From Candidatus Fraserbacteria bacterium (GTDB taxonomy: Bacteria > Bipolaricaulota > Bipolaricaulia > RBG-16-55-9 > JAJCYT01), in NCBI GenBank assembly GCA_029262795.1, contig JAJCYT010000010.1, positions 60,968-124,967 on the forward strand: 64,000 bases of DNA, in the 5' to 3' direction. The notes under the pieces are model-generated. The model saw nothing but the letters and a program-made list of their open reading frames with translations. It had not been told where the DNA came from and ran no database searches. Numbering within the stretch: position 1 is the stretch's first letter; the number at the start of each line of letters is the position of its first letter. Positions 42,078 to 50,343 of the stretch are shown here, piece after piece. The position numbers were made by a program, and so were the translations under genes.

Positions 42078-44144
42078 CTACTCCAGCATTTTTTCGTCTT
42101 TAAAGCACCAGCCCCAAGTTTCGCCAGGTTCGAGAGATCGCATGACGGGGTGGCCAGTTTCCTGAAAATGTTTTGTGGCATGTTTTCCATCTGAGTCATC
42201 ACAGCAGCCGACGTGACCGCAGGTCATACAAATTCTCAGATGAATCCAGCGATGGCCTTCGCGCAAGCAATTTTCACAGCCTGGTGTGCTAGGAAACACA
42301 CGATTGATTTGATCGGCGTGGGTGCACCCATTCATGGTGCTGGGATGAAGCTCAATCACTTGTTGAGTGTCGATGCCATCGCCGTCTAGCAAAGTGCTTG
42401 TGCCAAGCGCAGCAGCAGGTTTTTGGCTGAGCAATTGAGCTGTGCCCTGGCGAACAGCACAAATCATGTCTTCCACGTTGTCATGGGGTACTTTGAAAAT
42501 ATCCAACGTTTCTTTTAGCAGTTGGGCGATACCTTCAAATTCTTCAGACACCACTTCGGTTGCGCCTGCTTTGGTGAGTTCTTCAATCTCAGCCATATAG
42601 CGTGTGCGAATCAGAATCTCTACATCTGGATTCATCCCTCTTGCCACGGATGCAATATGATGAGCCACGGCAGGTTCGTCATCTGGAATCACCAGCAGCT
42701 TAGCTCGTTCCAGCCCGGCCAGTCCTAAAGTACGCGCCCGGGTGGAATCCCCTCGCATCACTTGAAAACCGAGTTCTTCAGCCTCATTTGCACCTGACGG
42801 GCTTAGGGTGGTGATTAAAAAGGGAAGCTTGGATCTAGCCAAGATTTGTGTTAGCGGTCGTGCAGCCTGCCCATAACCAGCAACGACAATGTGATTATTC
42901 AAATCCGTTGGCTCTATTTCTTCCAAAGCCTTCGCCATTGCTTCGGCTTCTGACTTGGCTTGCTTTTGCTCTATTTTCTTTGACAGCTTCATACCAAATT
43001 GCATCAAAAAGGGCGTCAACACCATCAGGATTACGGTGCCTGCAATAAAGGTTTGTGATCCCATACCTTCAATGCCTGCGGGGAACAGACCGACATCTCG
43101 GCCTGCGCGCTCCAGTACAAAAGAAAATTCCCCAACCTGCGAAAGCATCAGGGCCGCAGCGCTTGCTACAGGAAGTGAGTATCCAAGCACTTTTGCACTG
43201 ATACCTGTGGTGATGATTTTGAGGATCAATACCGCTGCAACTGCCCCTAAAACCAGCGGGAAATTTTGCCACAAAAATTGAAGGTCCAGCAACATGCCCA
43301 CTGAGATAAAAAATGTGGCGCTAAAGATCATGCGCAATGGGAGAATTTCGCTGAAAGCGTGTTCACTAAATTTACTTTCACTGACCAGCAAGCCTGCCAG
43401 GAATGCGCCCAAAGAGACACTGACCCCTGCCAAACTCGTTAAATAAGCGGTCCCAAAACAAATGGCACTGACACTCAGTAAGAACAATTCAGGAGAACAG
43501 GTTCGGGCCACCATTTCTAACAGAGGGGGCATCAGACGTCTTGCAAATATTAATACAACGGCAATAATACCGCCTGCCGTACCCAGGGCGATGGCAATGT
43601 CGGACATTGAGCTGCTTTGACCACTGAGAATCGGTACCAGCAACACCATCAGCACAATCGCCAAATCCTGAAAAATGAGGAAACCAAGACCGATTTGACC
43701 TGGCTGCGTGTTGGTTTCACCACGATCGCCCAAGAGCTTTAGAACAATGGCTGTCGAACTGAGTGCGACCAAAAAGCCTGTGAAAACTCCAATTTTCCAA
43801 TCGACACCAAAAGCCATCAATCCACCAGTCACTGCCAAGGTGGTAAAACCTACCTGAAGACCGCCGCCGACAAAAATGAGCTTTTTGATCTGCGCCAATT
43901 TTTCCAGGCTAAATTCAATGCCAATGGTGAAAAGCAATAAGATCACACCAATTTCAGCAGTGGCATCAATTAAAGTTCGATCATGCACCAAGCCCAATGC
44001 ATTGGGGCCAATGACCACACCGGCAACCAAAAAACCCACAATAGGCACCAGCCCTATACGAAAGCACAGATACCCTATAGCCGCTCCAACCACAATCAAT
44101 GCAACAATTTCCACTAAAAATTCGGGTGTGGCCCCTGCAAACAA
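42078..44144 (-). CDS. CPA2 cation/proton antiporter with TrkA-N domain and C-terminal UBP-type zinc finger
   Basis: 688-residue inner-membrane protein. Residues ~5-395 are a KefB/KefC-like CPA2 exchanger with about 12 membrane segments (VGFLVAGVVIGPNALG, LLFTIGIEF, IFQDLAIV). Residues ~416-535 are a TrkA-N nucleotide-binding domain (HIVVAGYGQAARPL). Residues ~602-688 are a ubiquitin-protease-type zinc finger: CTHADQ, CENC, HRWIHLRICMTCGHVGCCDD, KHATKHFQETGHP, and closing WGWCFKDE. Such UBP fingers bind C-terminal tails in eukaryotes; in bacteria they are found fused to exchangers, with unknown partners. Efflux of K+ or Na+ is inferred. It is monocistronic. Confidence 0.88.
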   Translation of the reverse strand: MFAGATPEFLVEIVALIVVGAAIGYLCFRIGLVPIVGFLVAGVVIGPNALGLVHDRTLIDATAEIGVILLLFTIGIEFSLEKLAQIKKLIFVGGGLQVGFTTLAVTGGLMAFGVDWKIGVFTGFLVALSSTAIVLKLLGDRGETNTQPGQIGLGFLIFQDLAIVLMVLLVPILSGQSSSMSDIAIALGTAGGIIAVVLIFARRLMPPLLEMVARTCSPELFLLSVSAICFGTAYLTSLAGVSVSLGAFLAGLLVSESKFSEHAFSEILPLRMIFSATFFISVGMLLDLQFLWQNFPLVLGAVAAVLILKIITTGISAKVLGYSLPVASAAALMLSQVGEFSFVLERAGRDVGLFPAGIEGMGSQTFIAGTVILMVLTPFLMQFGMKLSKKIEQKQAKSEAEAMAKALEEIEPTDLNNHIVVAGYGQAARPLTQILARSKLPFLITTLSPSGANEAEELGFQVMRGDSTRARTLGLAGLERAKLLVIPDDEPAVAHHIASVARGMNPDVEILIRTRYMAEIEELTKAGATEVVSEEFEGIAQLLKETLDIFKVPHDNVEDMICAVRQGTAQLLSQKPAAALGTSTLLDGDGIDTQQVIELHPSTMNGCTHADQINRVFPSTPGCENCLREGHRWIHLRICMTCGHVGCCDDSDGKHATKHFQETGHPVMRSLEPGETWGWCFKDEKMLE

Positions 44145-44271
44145 TGAAATGGCTTTGATGATTGATTCCCCCTAAACGAACCCTGACGTGTTGTTTATTT
44201 TATTGCCTAAAGCTGATAAGACAAATTTTCTCTGGACTTGTATTGATGCAAACACTGACATTAAGATGAAA

Positions 44272-44300
44272 CTGACAGTAAAACAAATGGGCCATAACAT
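44272..44300 (+). promoter_or_regulatory. Candidate promoter of the BTAD regulator gene
   Basis: CTGACA (44272-44277), 17 bases, TAACAT (44295-44300), 11 bases before ATG 44312. No Shine-Dalgarno site follows, so the leader would be about 5 bases. Confidence 0.4.
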
Positions 44301-44311
44301 CAATAAACATT

Positions 44312-47300
44312 ATGTTTCGCATACATCTGTTCGGAGAGTTTTCGATCCAAGACGCACAAGGCAACCCGCTGAAGCTGACCATTCGCAAGGCTCAGCTTTT
44401 GCTGTCTCACTTGTTATTGAATCCAGGACAACTCAAACCCAGAGAACGTTTGGTTGATTTATTTTGGCCCGATTCGGCAGAAGACAAGGCCGAGCGCAGC
44501 CTCAACCAGACCCTGTATGTGATCCGAAACCTACTTGAGCCCAAAGGAACACCGAAAGGCACCTACATTGTTACAAAACAACGCGCAGTTCAGTTCAACT
44601 TGGACAGCGATGTTTGGGTGGATATTCATGAATTTGAAAACCTAATCAAGGCAGGTGACTATCAATCCAGTGAACAAAAAGTGACTGTGCTCAAACAAGC
44701 ATTATCACTTTATAAGGGCGATCTGATCGAAGGGTCTTATGATGATTGGTGCATGGAGGCTAGAGAGTCATTTCGCACGCTTTATCTTAATGCACTAAAA
44801 AGCCTGATAGAGCATTACATCGAAGAAAAAAATTATTCGGCTGCGCTTGAGTGGGCCACGCTAAGTTTGGCAAAAGATCCTTATCAGGAAGAAACCCATC
44901 GTCAATTGATGTTTCTTTACAATGCCAATGGAGATCGAGCGGCAGCCTTACTTCAATATCAAGAACTGGAAAAGATGCTTTCTGAAGAGCTTGACATAGA
45001 ACCTCTGCCAGAAACCATTGCGCTTCATGAAGAAATAAAGGGGCGTTCGGCAACGTCTCAACTTGATCAAATGGTCAAACAAACTCAGGCACTGCAAACA
45101 CATGAATTGGGCAGCCCCTTTGTGGATCGCACACAACATCTTCAACAATTTGCGCAAGCCTGGACCACCATAACGAAGGGTCAAGGTCAAGCCATCTGGA
45201 TATCGGGTGAGGCCGGAGTTGGCAAGAGTCGTTTTGTCAACGAGTGTTTGTTATATGCTTCCGAGCAGGATGCGTTGATATTACAGGGGCGGTGTTACGA
45301 AATGGAAGGGGCGTTGCCCTATCAACCTCTGGTGGAATCCATCCGAAGCACCATCACAAAACTTCCAACAGATTTTATGAATGAGGTGCCTGAACGCGCC
45401 ATGATGGAGTTGGTCAAGATCATTCCTGAATTTCAAAACATTTTTCCAGATCTCGAACCCAGTGGGGTACTCGAATCTCCAGAACAGGAGCGTGGCCGAT
45501 TGTTTCAGGCCCTGCATCAGTTTTTCTCAAAAGTCTCAGAACACAAACCATTGATTTTCTATTTGGATGATTTGCAGTGGGTGGATGATTCCACACTGCA
45601 GTTTGTGCATTATTTGATCCGCCATCTCTCAGACGTTCAGATGCTGTTGCTTGCCGTCTATCGGGATGCAGAAGTGGATGAGGAGCACAACCTGTTTGCC
45701 ACCTTACAACACCTGACACGGGATCATCTGATTCAAAACCTGAAGCTGGAACCCCTCAACGCTGAAGATACAGAGGCTCTGGTTCAAGGATTGCTCAACA
45801 ATGCTTCACTGGAAGCCTTTAGCCAAAGCATCTTTTCAGAATCGAAAGGGCTTCCATTCTTTACGGAAGAATTGGTTAAATCGCTGATCGAAGCTGGCAT
45901 TCTGACTTGCGACAATCAGGGTCAATGGCAAACAGAGCTTGATCAAATTCCCCAAAGCGCTGTCACTTCAGGCATTCGAGCTTTGGTTTCTACTCGGCTC
46001 AGGCGATTAAACCGAAACTCCCGTCAAGTATTGGAACTGGCTGCGGTGATTGGAAAATCTTTCACGTTTGACCTGATGTTGAAAGTGATGGGCCCTTGGC
46101 AAGTAGAGTTGCTCAAACCTATTGAAGATTTGTTGTGGGCTCGCTTTTTGCACGAGACTGATGGCAATTATCAATTCCATCACGATCTGGTGCGGCAGAT
46201 TATTTACGAAGACATTTCCCCAGAACGCGTTCGACAATTTCACCTCAGATTGGCGGAGTCTTTGGAGGAAATCTTGGAAGAAGAACCCCATCAAAAAGAC
46301 CATCTAGGTGATATTGCCCATCATTTCCATCGGGCCCAAAAACTTAAAAAAGCACTCATGTATTCGATGCAAGCTGGCATTCACATTTGGCAAACCACTT
46401 ATGCAAAAGAAGAGGCGCTGCATTTTTTAAACCGGGCTTTGGAATTGGCCGGCATGCTGGAAGATGACCAACATTTGATGCTGGCACAAAAAGCCCTTGG
46501 CGAAATATTTTCCACAACCGATGAGCATGAAAAAAGCATGGACCTAAGCCTCCGAGCCCTTGCCTTATGTCAAGATTCTGATGAAAGAACAGACATTTAC
46601 TGCACCATTGCCAGAAGCTATCACTATCAACAGGATATTGACCTGGCCCTCTCCTATTGCCAAAAAGCCTTGGAGGAGTTGGGAGATCAGGCAACCACTC
46701 CTCAAGCTGCCAAAGCCTCTGCATATGCTGGCGGCTTCTTGAATTGGTTATCTCGGTTTGAAGAATCAATTGAGTACTGTGAAAAAGCTGAAGCAATTCT
46801 TAAAAATCATCCAAATCCAAATCTTCACGCTCTTGTTCTTTCACAATTAGGTCATGCACACAGTGGGCTTGGAGAGGACAAAAAAGCTTTAGAATATTTA
46901 TCAGAAGCAGCTATGTTGGCGGAAAAAGCGCGTGATCCCGAAGCTGTTTCTCAAGCTTACTTCCGATTGGCCATCGCTCACTTCAATCAGATTAATTTGG
47001 ATGAATCCATTGACGCCTGGACAAAAACCCTTGAAACCTTGAAATCTATCGGCAATCGAGTGGGAGATGAGGCCATCATGTACAACTGGTTGACCTTTGC
47101 CACTATGCTAAAAGGTGACCTTGATCAGGCACTTGATTATGCCAATTTGCAGCTTAAAAAGAATCAATCCATAGAAAGAACAGAAAGCATTGCCAGTTCT
47201 TATGGCATGCTGGGTTGTTTGTTGGATGCTATTAAGGATGTCAAGGCTGCGAAATCGGCCTTTAAACAATCTCTTCAACTTGCCCCTGACAATGGAAAAG

Positions 47301-47503
47301 TTTATCAGGGTATCATTATGTCATACCTTTACATGGACATGGCTGATCAGGCACTGCAGTGGCTGGACAAAAGCAAATCCTTTTTGGAAGCCCGACAAAT
47401 TCAACACCTCAATACCTGCCCTCTTTTTACCCCTTCATTCGAGACTCTGAGGCAAAACGATATTTTTAGGGCGTTGGTTTCAGAAAAACTGGGAACTGAG
47501 TAG
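44312..47503 (+). CDS. Large BTAD-AAA-TPR transcriptional regulator (AfsR/SARP-like)
   Basis: 1063 residues in three parts. Residues 1-95 form an OmpR-like winged helix (FRIHLFGEFSIQD, LLLSHLLLNPGQLKPRERLVDLFW) and 100-245 a bacterial transcriptional activation (BTAD) helical domain. From about 270 an AAA_16/STAND-type ATPase follows: Walker A GEAGVGKS 299-306, Walker B LIFYLDDLQWVDD starting at 414. From about 690 to the end are TPR repeats (ALMYSMQAGIHIW, EALHFLNRAL, ALSYCQKALEEL and others). This layout is typical of signal-integrating activators of secondary metabolism or secretion. Ligand and targets are unknown. Confidence 0.85.
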   Translation: MFRIHLFGEFSIQDAQGNPLKLTIRKAQLLLSHLLLNPGQLKPRERLVDLFWPDSAEDKAERSLNQTLYVIRNLLEPKGTPKGTYIVTKQRAVQFNLDSDVWVDIHEFENLIKAGDYQSSEQKVTVLKQALSLYKGDLIEGSYDDWCMEARESFRTLYLNALKSLIEHYIEEKNYSAALEWATLSLAKDPYQEETHRQLMFLYNANGDRAAALLQYQELEKMLSEELDIEPLPETIALHEEIKGRSATSQLDQMVKQTQALQTHELGSPFVDRTQHLQQFAQAWTTITKGQGQAIWISGEAGVGKSRFVNECLLYASEQDALILQGRCYEMEGALPYQPLVESIRSTITKLPTDFMNEVPERAMMELVKIIPEFQNIFPDLEPSGVLESPEQERGRLFQALHQFFSKVSEHKPLIFYLDDLQWVDDSTLQFVHYLIRHLSDVQMLLLAVYRDAEVDEEHNLFATLQHLTRDHLIQNLKLEPLNAEDTEALVQGLLNNASLEAFSQSIFSESKGLPFFTEELVKSLIEAGILTCDNQGQWQTELDQIPQSAVTSGIRALVSTRLRRLNRNSRQVLELAAVIGKSFTFDLMLKVMGPWQVELLKPIEDLLWARFLHETDGNYQFHHDLVRQIIYEDISPERVRQFHLRLAESLEEILEEEPHQKDHLGDIAHHFHRAQKLKKALMYSMQAGIHIWQTTYAKEEALHFLNRALELAGMLEDDQHLMLAQKALGEIFSTTDEHEKSMDLSLRALALCQDSDERTDIYCTIARSYHYQQDIDLALSYCQKALEELGDQATTPQAAKASAYAGGFLNWLSRFEESIEYCEKAEAILKNHPNPNLHALVLSQLGHAHSGLGEDKKALEYLSEAAMLAEKARDPEAVSQAYFRLAIAHFNQINLDESIDAWTKTLETLKSIGNRVGDEAIMYNWLTFATMLKGDLDQALDYANLQLKKNQSIERTESIASSYGMLGCLLDAIKDVKAAKSAFKQSLQLAPDNGKVYQGIIMSYLYMDMADQALQWLDKSKSFLEARQIQHLNTCPLFTPSFETLRQNDIFRALVSEKLGTE

Positions 47504-47527
47504 AGGTTTGTTACACCCTCTACTCAG
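47496..47527. terminator. Hairpin between convergent genes
   Basis: Perfect 11-bp stem CTGAGTAGAGG/CCTCTACTCAG with a 10-base loop; the first arm contains the stop codon of the BTAD gene. There is no T-run on either side, so efficiency is uncertain. Confidence 0.5.
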
Positions 47528-47541
47528 CCAGTATCGAGAAG

Positions 47542-49431
47542 TTATTCAATCTGTAAACATGGTTCCATGTTGGGATCCAAACAGGCGTCTAGCTGTGTGT
47601 TCGAAATGCCATTTAATTCAGTTTGATCCACTTTAAACTCAATCGTGTTGCCTTGAGGTTCATTGATTAAAGAGGAATGCATCACGCTTGTTGCATCTTC
47701 ACTGTGCTGCAAACTGAGGGTGTGACCAATTTCATGTGTAACAATCAGAAAACGTTGATATAACGTCGCCTGATAGTTTTTGTTAAACCCATCATTATTT
47801 GCAGTCGGCGTGTGTTGTGACAGGGATCGATTCGCCGCAGGATTTAGATCACCAAATGGAGAGCGGCAGCTTGTAGATTCAGTTCGCCACAATCCTGCAA
47901 CCCCTTCTGCCAACCCAATAATGTTTGGCCCTTCCATGCCACAATTATTGTCACAGAAACAACAACCGGAATCTGCAAACGACGGTGATGTTTCGTCAAA
48001 ATATATTGGGCCCAGATCCTGACCGGTAAACAGATGAGTGACAAACGGCCCACTGACGTCATCCAGCACCGGAGAATTGGCAGGTTCGTTTGGAATTCCC
48101 TGTGCAAAATGACACAGCAATGTAAACGCATTTAAATCGTTGATGCCATCACCATTTTGATCAGGCAGCGCAGCCAAAATAGGATTGGGCTGTTCGATCA
48201 GTTTTTCTACAGGCACTGGATTGCTGTCATCAAACTCGCGTGGCTTGAGAATATTGAGTTCCAAATCAGCCTTTTGATAAAAAGCGCGAACCAATGTCAG
48301 CACTTCCAGCTGGGCATCCAGCCAGGATGTTTTAGTATTCAAATAACGAAAACGGAAAGCAGCATCGCCAAACGGCAAGACAGAGAGCCTGGACACAGAT
48401 TGGGTTTCCTGAGTTTGATTAAATGTTTCAAGCGTTTCTGAAACATCTGTCTGAAAATGGAGGTCTCTGGTTGAATGAGATTCTGTTTCGGTTGAAACAC
48501 TTCTTGAAGTTTGCTCTAGTTGAATCGAAAAATCCGTGTCCTTGGTGTTGTAAACAATGTGAAATTGAGTGCCCGGTGGGAACAATAAAGAGTCATTGAT
48601 TAAACTCATGTATTCCTGAGCTGTACACATTGCGTTGGGGTCAAAAGAACGCAATAACGTTTCATTTTGCACTTGGCTTTGCAACAGGAATTGCAAGGGT
48701 TCAATAAACACCCAATCGTCACCAGAGGCTAAAAATCCTGAAACCAGATCATCCACCATATACAAAGACACTTGCCCGTTGCCGTTGGCATCAGTTCCCG
48801 CAAATGCATTGCCTGTATCGCCACTGCCGACATCACCAAGCAAGATTCGTCCGATGTTGGTGGGCACCACCTCCGCGCCTTGGGCATTTCTTTGTGACCC
48901 TGGGATAGGATCAGGCACAGGAAATTCTGTCATTGCATCAAACTGGCTCACATCCAATAGCGCAAAATTGCTGATTGAAGGCAGCAATCGTTCGGCCAAA
49001 GATTGACGACTGGCAGGACAATCGGCACTGCTGCAATCCGAGAGTAAAAAGGCACTGGAAACTGATTTTGTTTCGCTGCTCGTACCGGCTCGTGTGGTGG
49101 TTGCAGTTAATCGAACTTCAACAAAGCCACCTTCCGGTTGAATCAGATTAAATGTTTGCGTCCCTTGATTCCCTACCGAATTGAAGGTTTGCAGGTTTCC
49201 GTTGGCTTCGATCACCTCTAGGACCACATCAGCAGTGAGCGGTGTGTCGGTGATGTTCCATTGCACCGTGAGCAGATGGCTTAAGTTAGGCTCGCAAATC
49301 GGCGCATCAAAAACATTTAAATCAACTTCCAACGCAAACGCTGCTGGTAGCATTAATAGCCAACCTACCAAAGCCCATACGGCCAACCAGCGATGGTACC
49401 GTTTGGACATCTTTCTAACGATTGTTGTCAT
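47542..49431 (-). CDS. Secreted HExxH metalloprotease with N-terminal Cys-bounded beta domain
   Basis: 629 residues. Signal peptide ~8-34. Residues ~35-135 form a beta domain bounded by cysteines (CEPNLSHLLTVQW ... LLSDC) that recurs in the protein at 54104-57679. A middle region follows with a Ser/Thr/Glu-rich helix and a Cys-rich patch (SGCCFCDNNCG). The zinc motif is HEIGHTLSLQH, first histidine at residue 566, followed by a Met-turn candidate SVMHSS; this is the metzincin pattern but with Ser at the usual Gly. GGAGG precedes ATG 49431. Extracellular proteolysis is predicted, substrate unknown. Confidence 0.8.
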   Translation of the reverse strand: MTTIVRKMSKRYHRWLAVWALVGWLLMLPAAFALEVDLNVFDAPICEPNLSHLLTVQWNITDTPLTADVVLEVIEANGNLQTFNSVGNQGTQTFNLIQPEGGFVEVRLTATTTRAGTSSETKSVSSAFLLSDCSSADCPASRQSLAERLLPSISNFALLDVSQFDAMTEFPVPDPIPGSQRNAQGAEVVPTNIGRILLGDVGSGDTGNAFAGTDANGNGQVSLYMVDDLVSGFLASGDDWVFIEPLQFLLQSQVQNETLLRSFDPNAMCTAQEYMSLINDSLLFPPGTQFHIVYNTKDTDFSIQLEQTSRSVSTETESHSTRDLHFQTDVSETLETFNQTQETQSVSRLSVLPFGDAAFRFRYLNTKTSWLDAQLEVLTLVRAFYQKADLELNILKPREFDDSNPVPVEKLIEQPNPILAALPDQNGDGINDLNAFTLLCHFAQGIPNEPANSPVLDDVSGPFVTHLFTGQDLGPIYFDETSPSFADSGCCFCDNNCGMEGPNIIGLAEGVAGLWRTESTSCRSPFGDLNPAANRSLSQHTPTANNDGFNKNYQATLYQRFLIVTHEIGHTLSLQHSEDATSVMHSSLINEPQGNTIEFKVDQTELNGISNTQLDACLDPNMEPCLQIE

Positions 49432-49889
49432 GTTTGAATGCCTCCTGAAAAATTTAGATACCCCTTTACCGTAAAGCTGAAAATCATTTATTTATCATTT
49501 CAAAATTTTTTGTTTGGCTAAGTAAACGTTTACCCCGCTTGATCTCAAAATTACATTTGGTGTAGTGTAATTATAGGTCAAAATGAATCGCTTTATTAAT
49601 GTAAGAATCAATTTTGGGTTCTGTATGTCAGTGCCAATAAGTAGAAACTCAGCATAAACATTTTCAGGGAAAGTGGGGATTAAATCAGGGACCTGCTCTC
49701 AATCAGTCTGTAATTCGTTAAAAGGCTGGATGTCATAACGCATCGCAAAATATCATTCAAAAATTTGAAAAGTCAAATAAGTGCCTTCTATTCATCAATA
49801 TGGCAATGAGAAAAAAATGATATTTGCACTTCATACTTCTTTCAAGTGGTTTCAAACAAAATCTTAACCACGTTCCAAGAGGGAAGCAG
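49432..49889. other. Intergenic region, 458 bases
   Basis: A/T-rich. Contains the promoter region of the leftward metalloprotease gene (a minus-strand TATAAT near 49570 without a good -35) and a LacI-type palindrome at 49522-49533. I see no further gene. Confidence 0.5.
49522..49533. promoter_or_regulatory. LacI/GalR-type operator-like palindrome
   Basis: Perfect 12-base palindrome GTAAACGTTTAC, matching the core of LacI/GalR-family operators (TGTAAACGTTTACA); about 90 bases upstream of ATG 49431. A single chance match is possible. Confidence 0.4.
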
Positions 49890-50216
49890 ATGAAAGCGCA
49901 CATGAACCCATCCCAGCCACCTGAGCGTGCATTAAGAATAAACCGTTATTTGAGCGTGCGCTTTATAGAGATAGGCGAATTGACTGAATTTAAACCGGAA
50001 TTGCCCTCGGGCAAAGGTCCAGACTCACATCGTGTCAGCGATACATCCAATAAAGTTCCTGACGAACGTGCCAATTACCGTGGTGTTGTATGGTGTGCGT
50101 TTATCACAGCCACCAAGGCTGAATTTGAATTGAACATTGCCCAGGACTTATTGGTATCCCATTCATCAGTGTCGTGGCCGATTTGGCTTGGCCAGTGCCT
50201 CAGGCGGGGTCAATGA
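49890..50216 (+). CDS. Doubtful small ORF
   Basis: 108 codons from ATG 49890, which has AAGAGGG upstream. The frame begins MKAHMNPSQPPERALRINRY and contains VRFIEIGELTEF. No family recognised and composition is unremarkable; its last 25 codons run through a potentially structured RNA element (50191-50263). It may be real, a decayed gene, or non-coding. Confidence 0.3.
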   Translation: MKAHMNPSQPPERALRINRYLSVRFIEIGELTEFKPELPSGKGPDSHRVSDTSNKVPDERANYRGVVWCAFITATKAEFELNIAQDLLVSHSSVSWPIWLGQCLRRGQ

Positions 50217-50263
50217 CCCGGATGCAAGCGAGCGTCCGAGGGCTTTTTCCATCGGAAACTGGC
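50191..50263 (+). ncRNA. Possible structured RNA element upstream of the Ala-rich protein gene
   Basis: GCCAGT (50191-50196) pairs with ACTGGC (50258-50263), enclosing two hairpins: GGGTC-AAT-GACCC (50207-50219) and TCCGA/TCGGA (50235-50239 with 50252-50256). A three-way junction in a leader about 80 bases before a gene suggests a cis-regulatory RNA, but it matches no class I know, and the region may instead be coding. Confidence 0.3.
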
Positions 50264-50343
50264 AAGGGGGATGATAAATATCCCTGCCATAAATCAAATT
50301 GCGGTATAGACAATGGTATTTTCACTCACTCAAGGGAGGTTAG

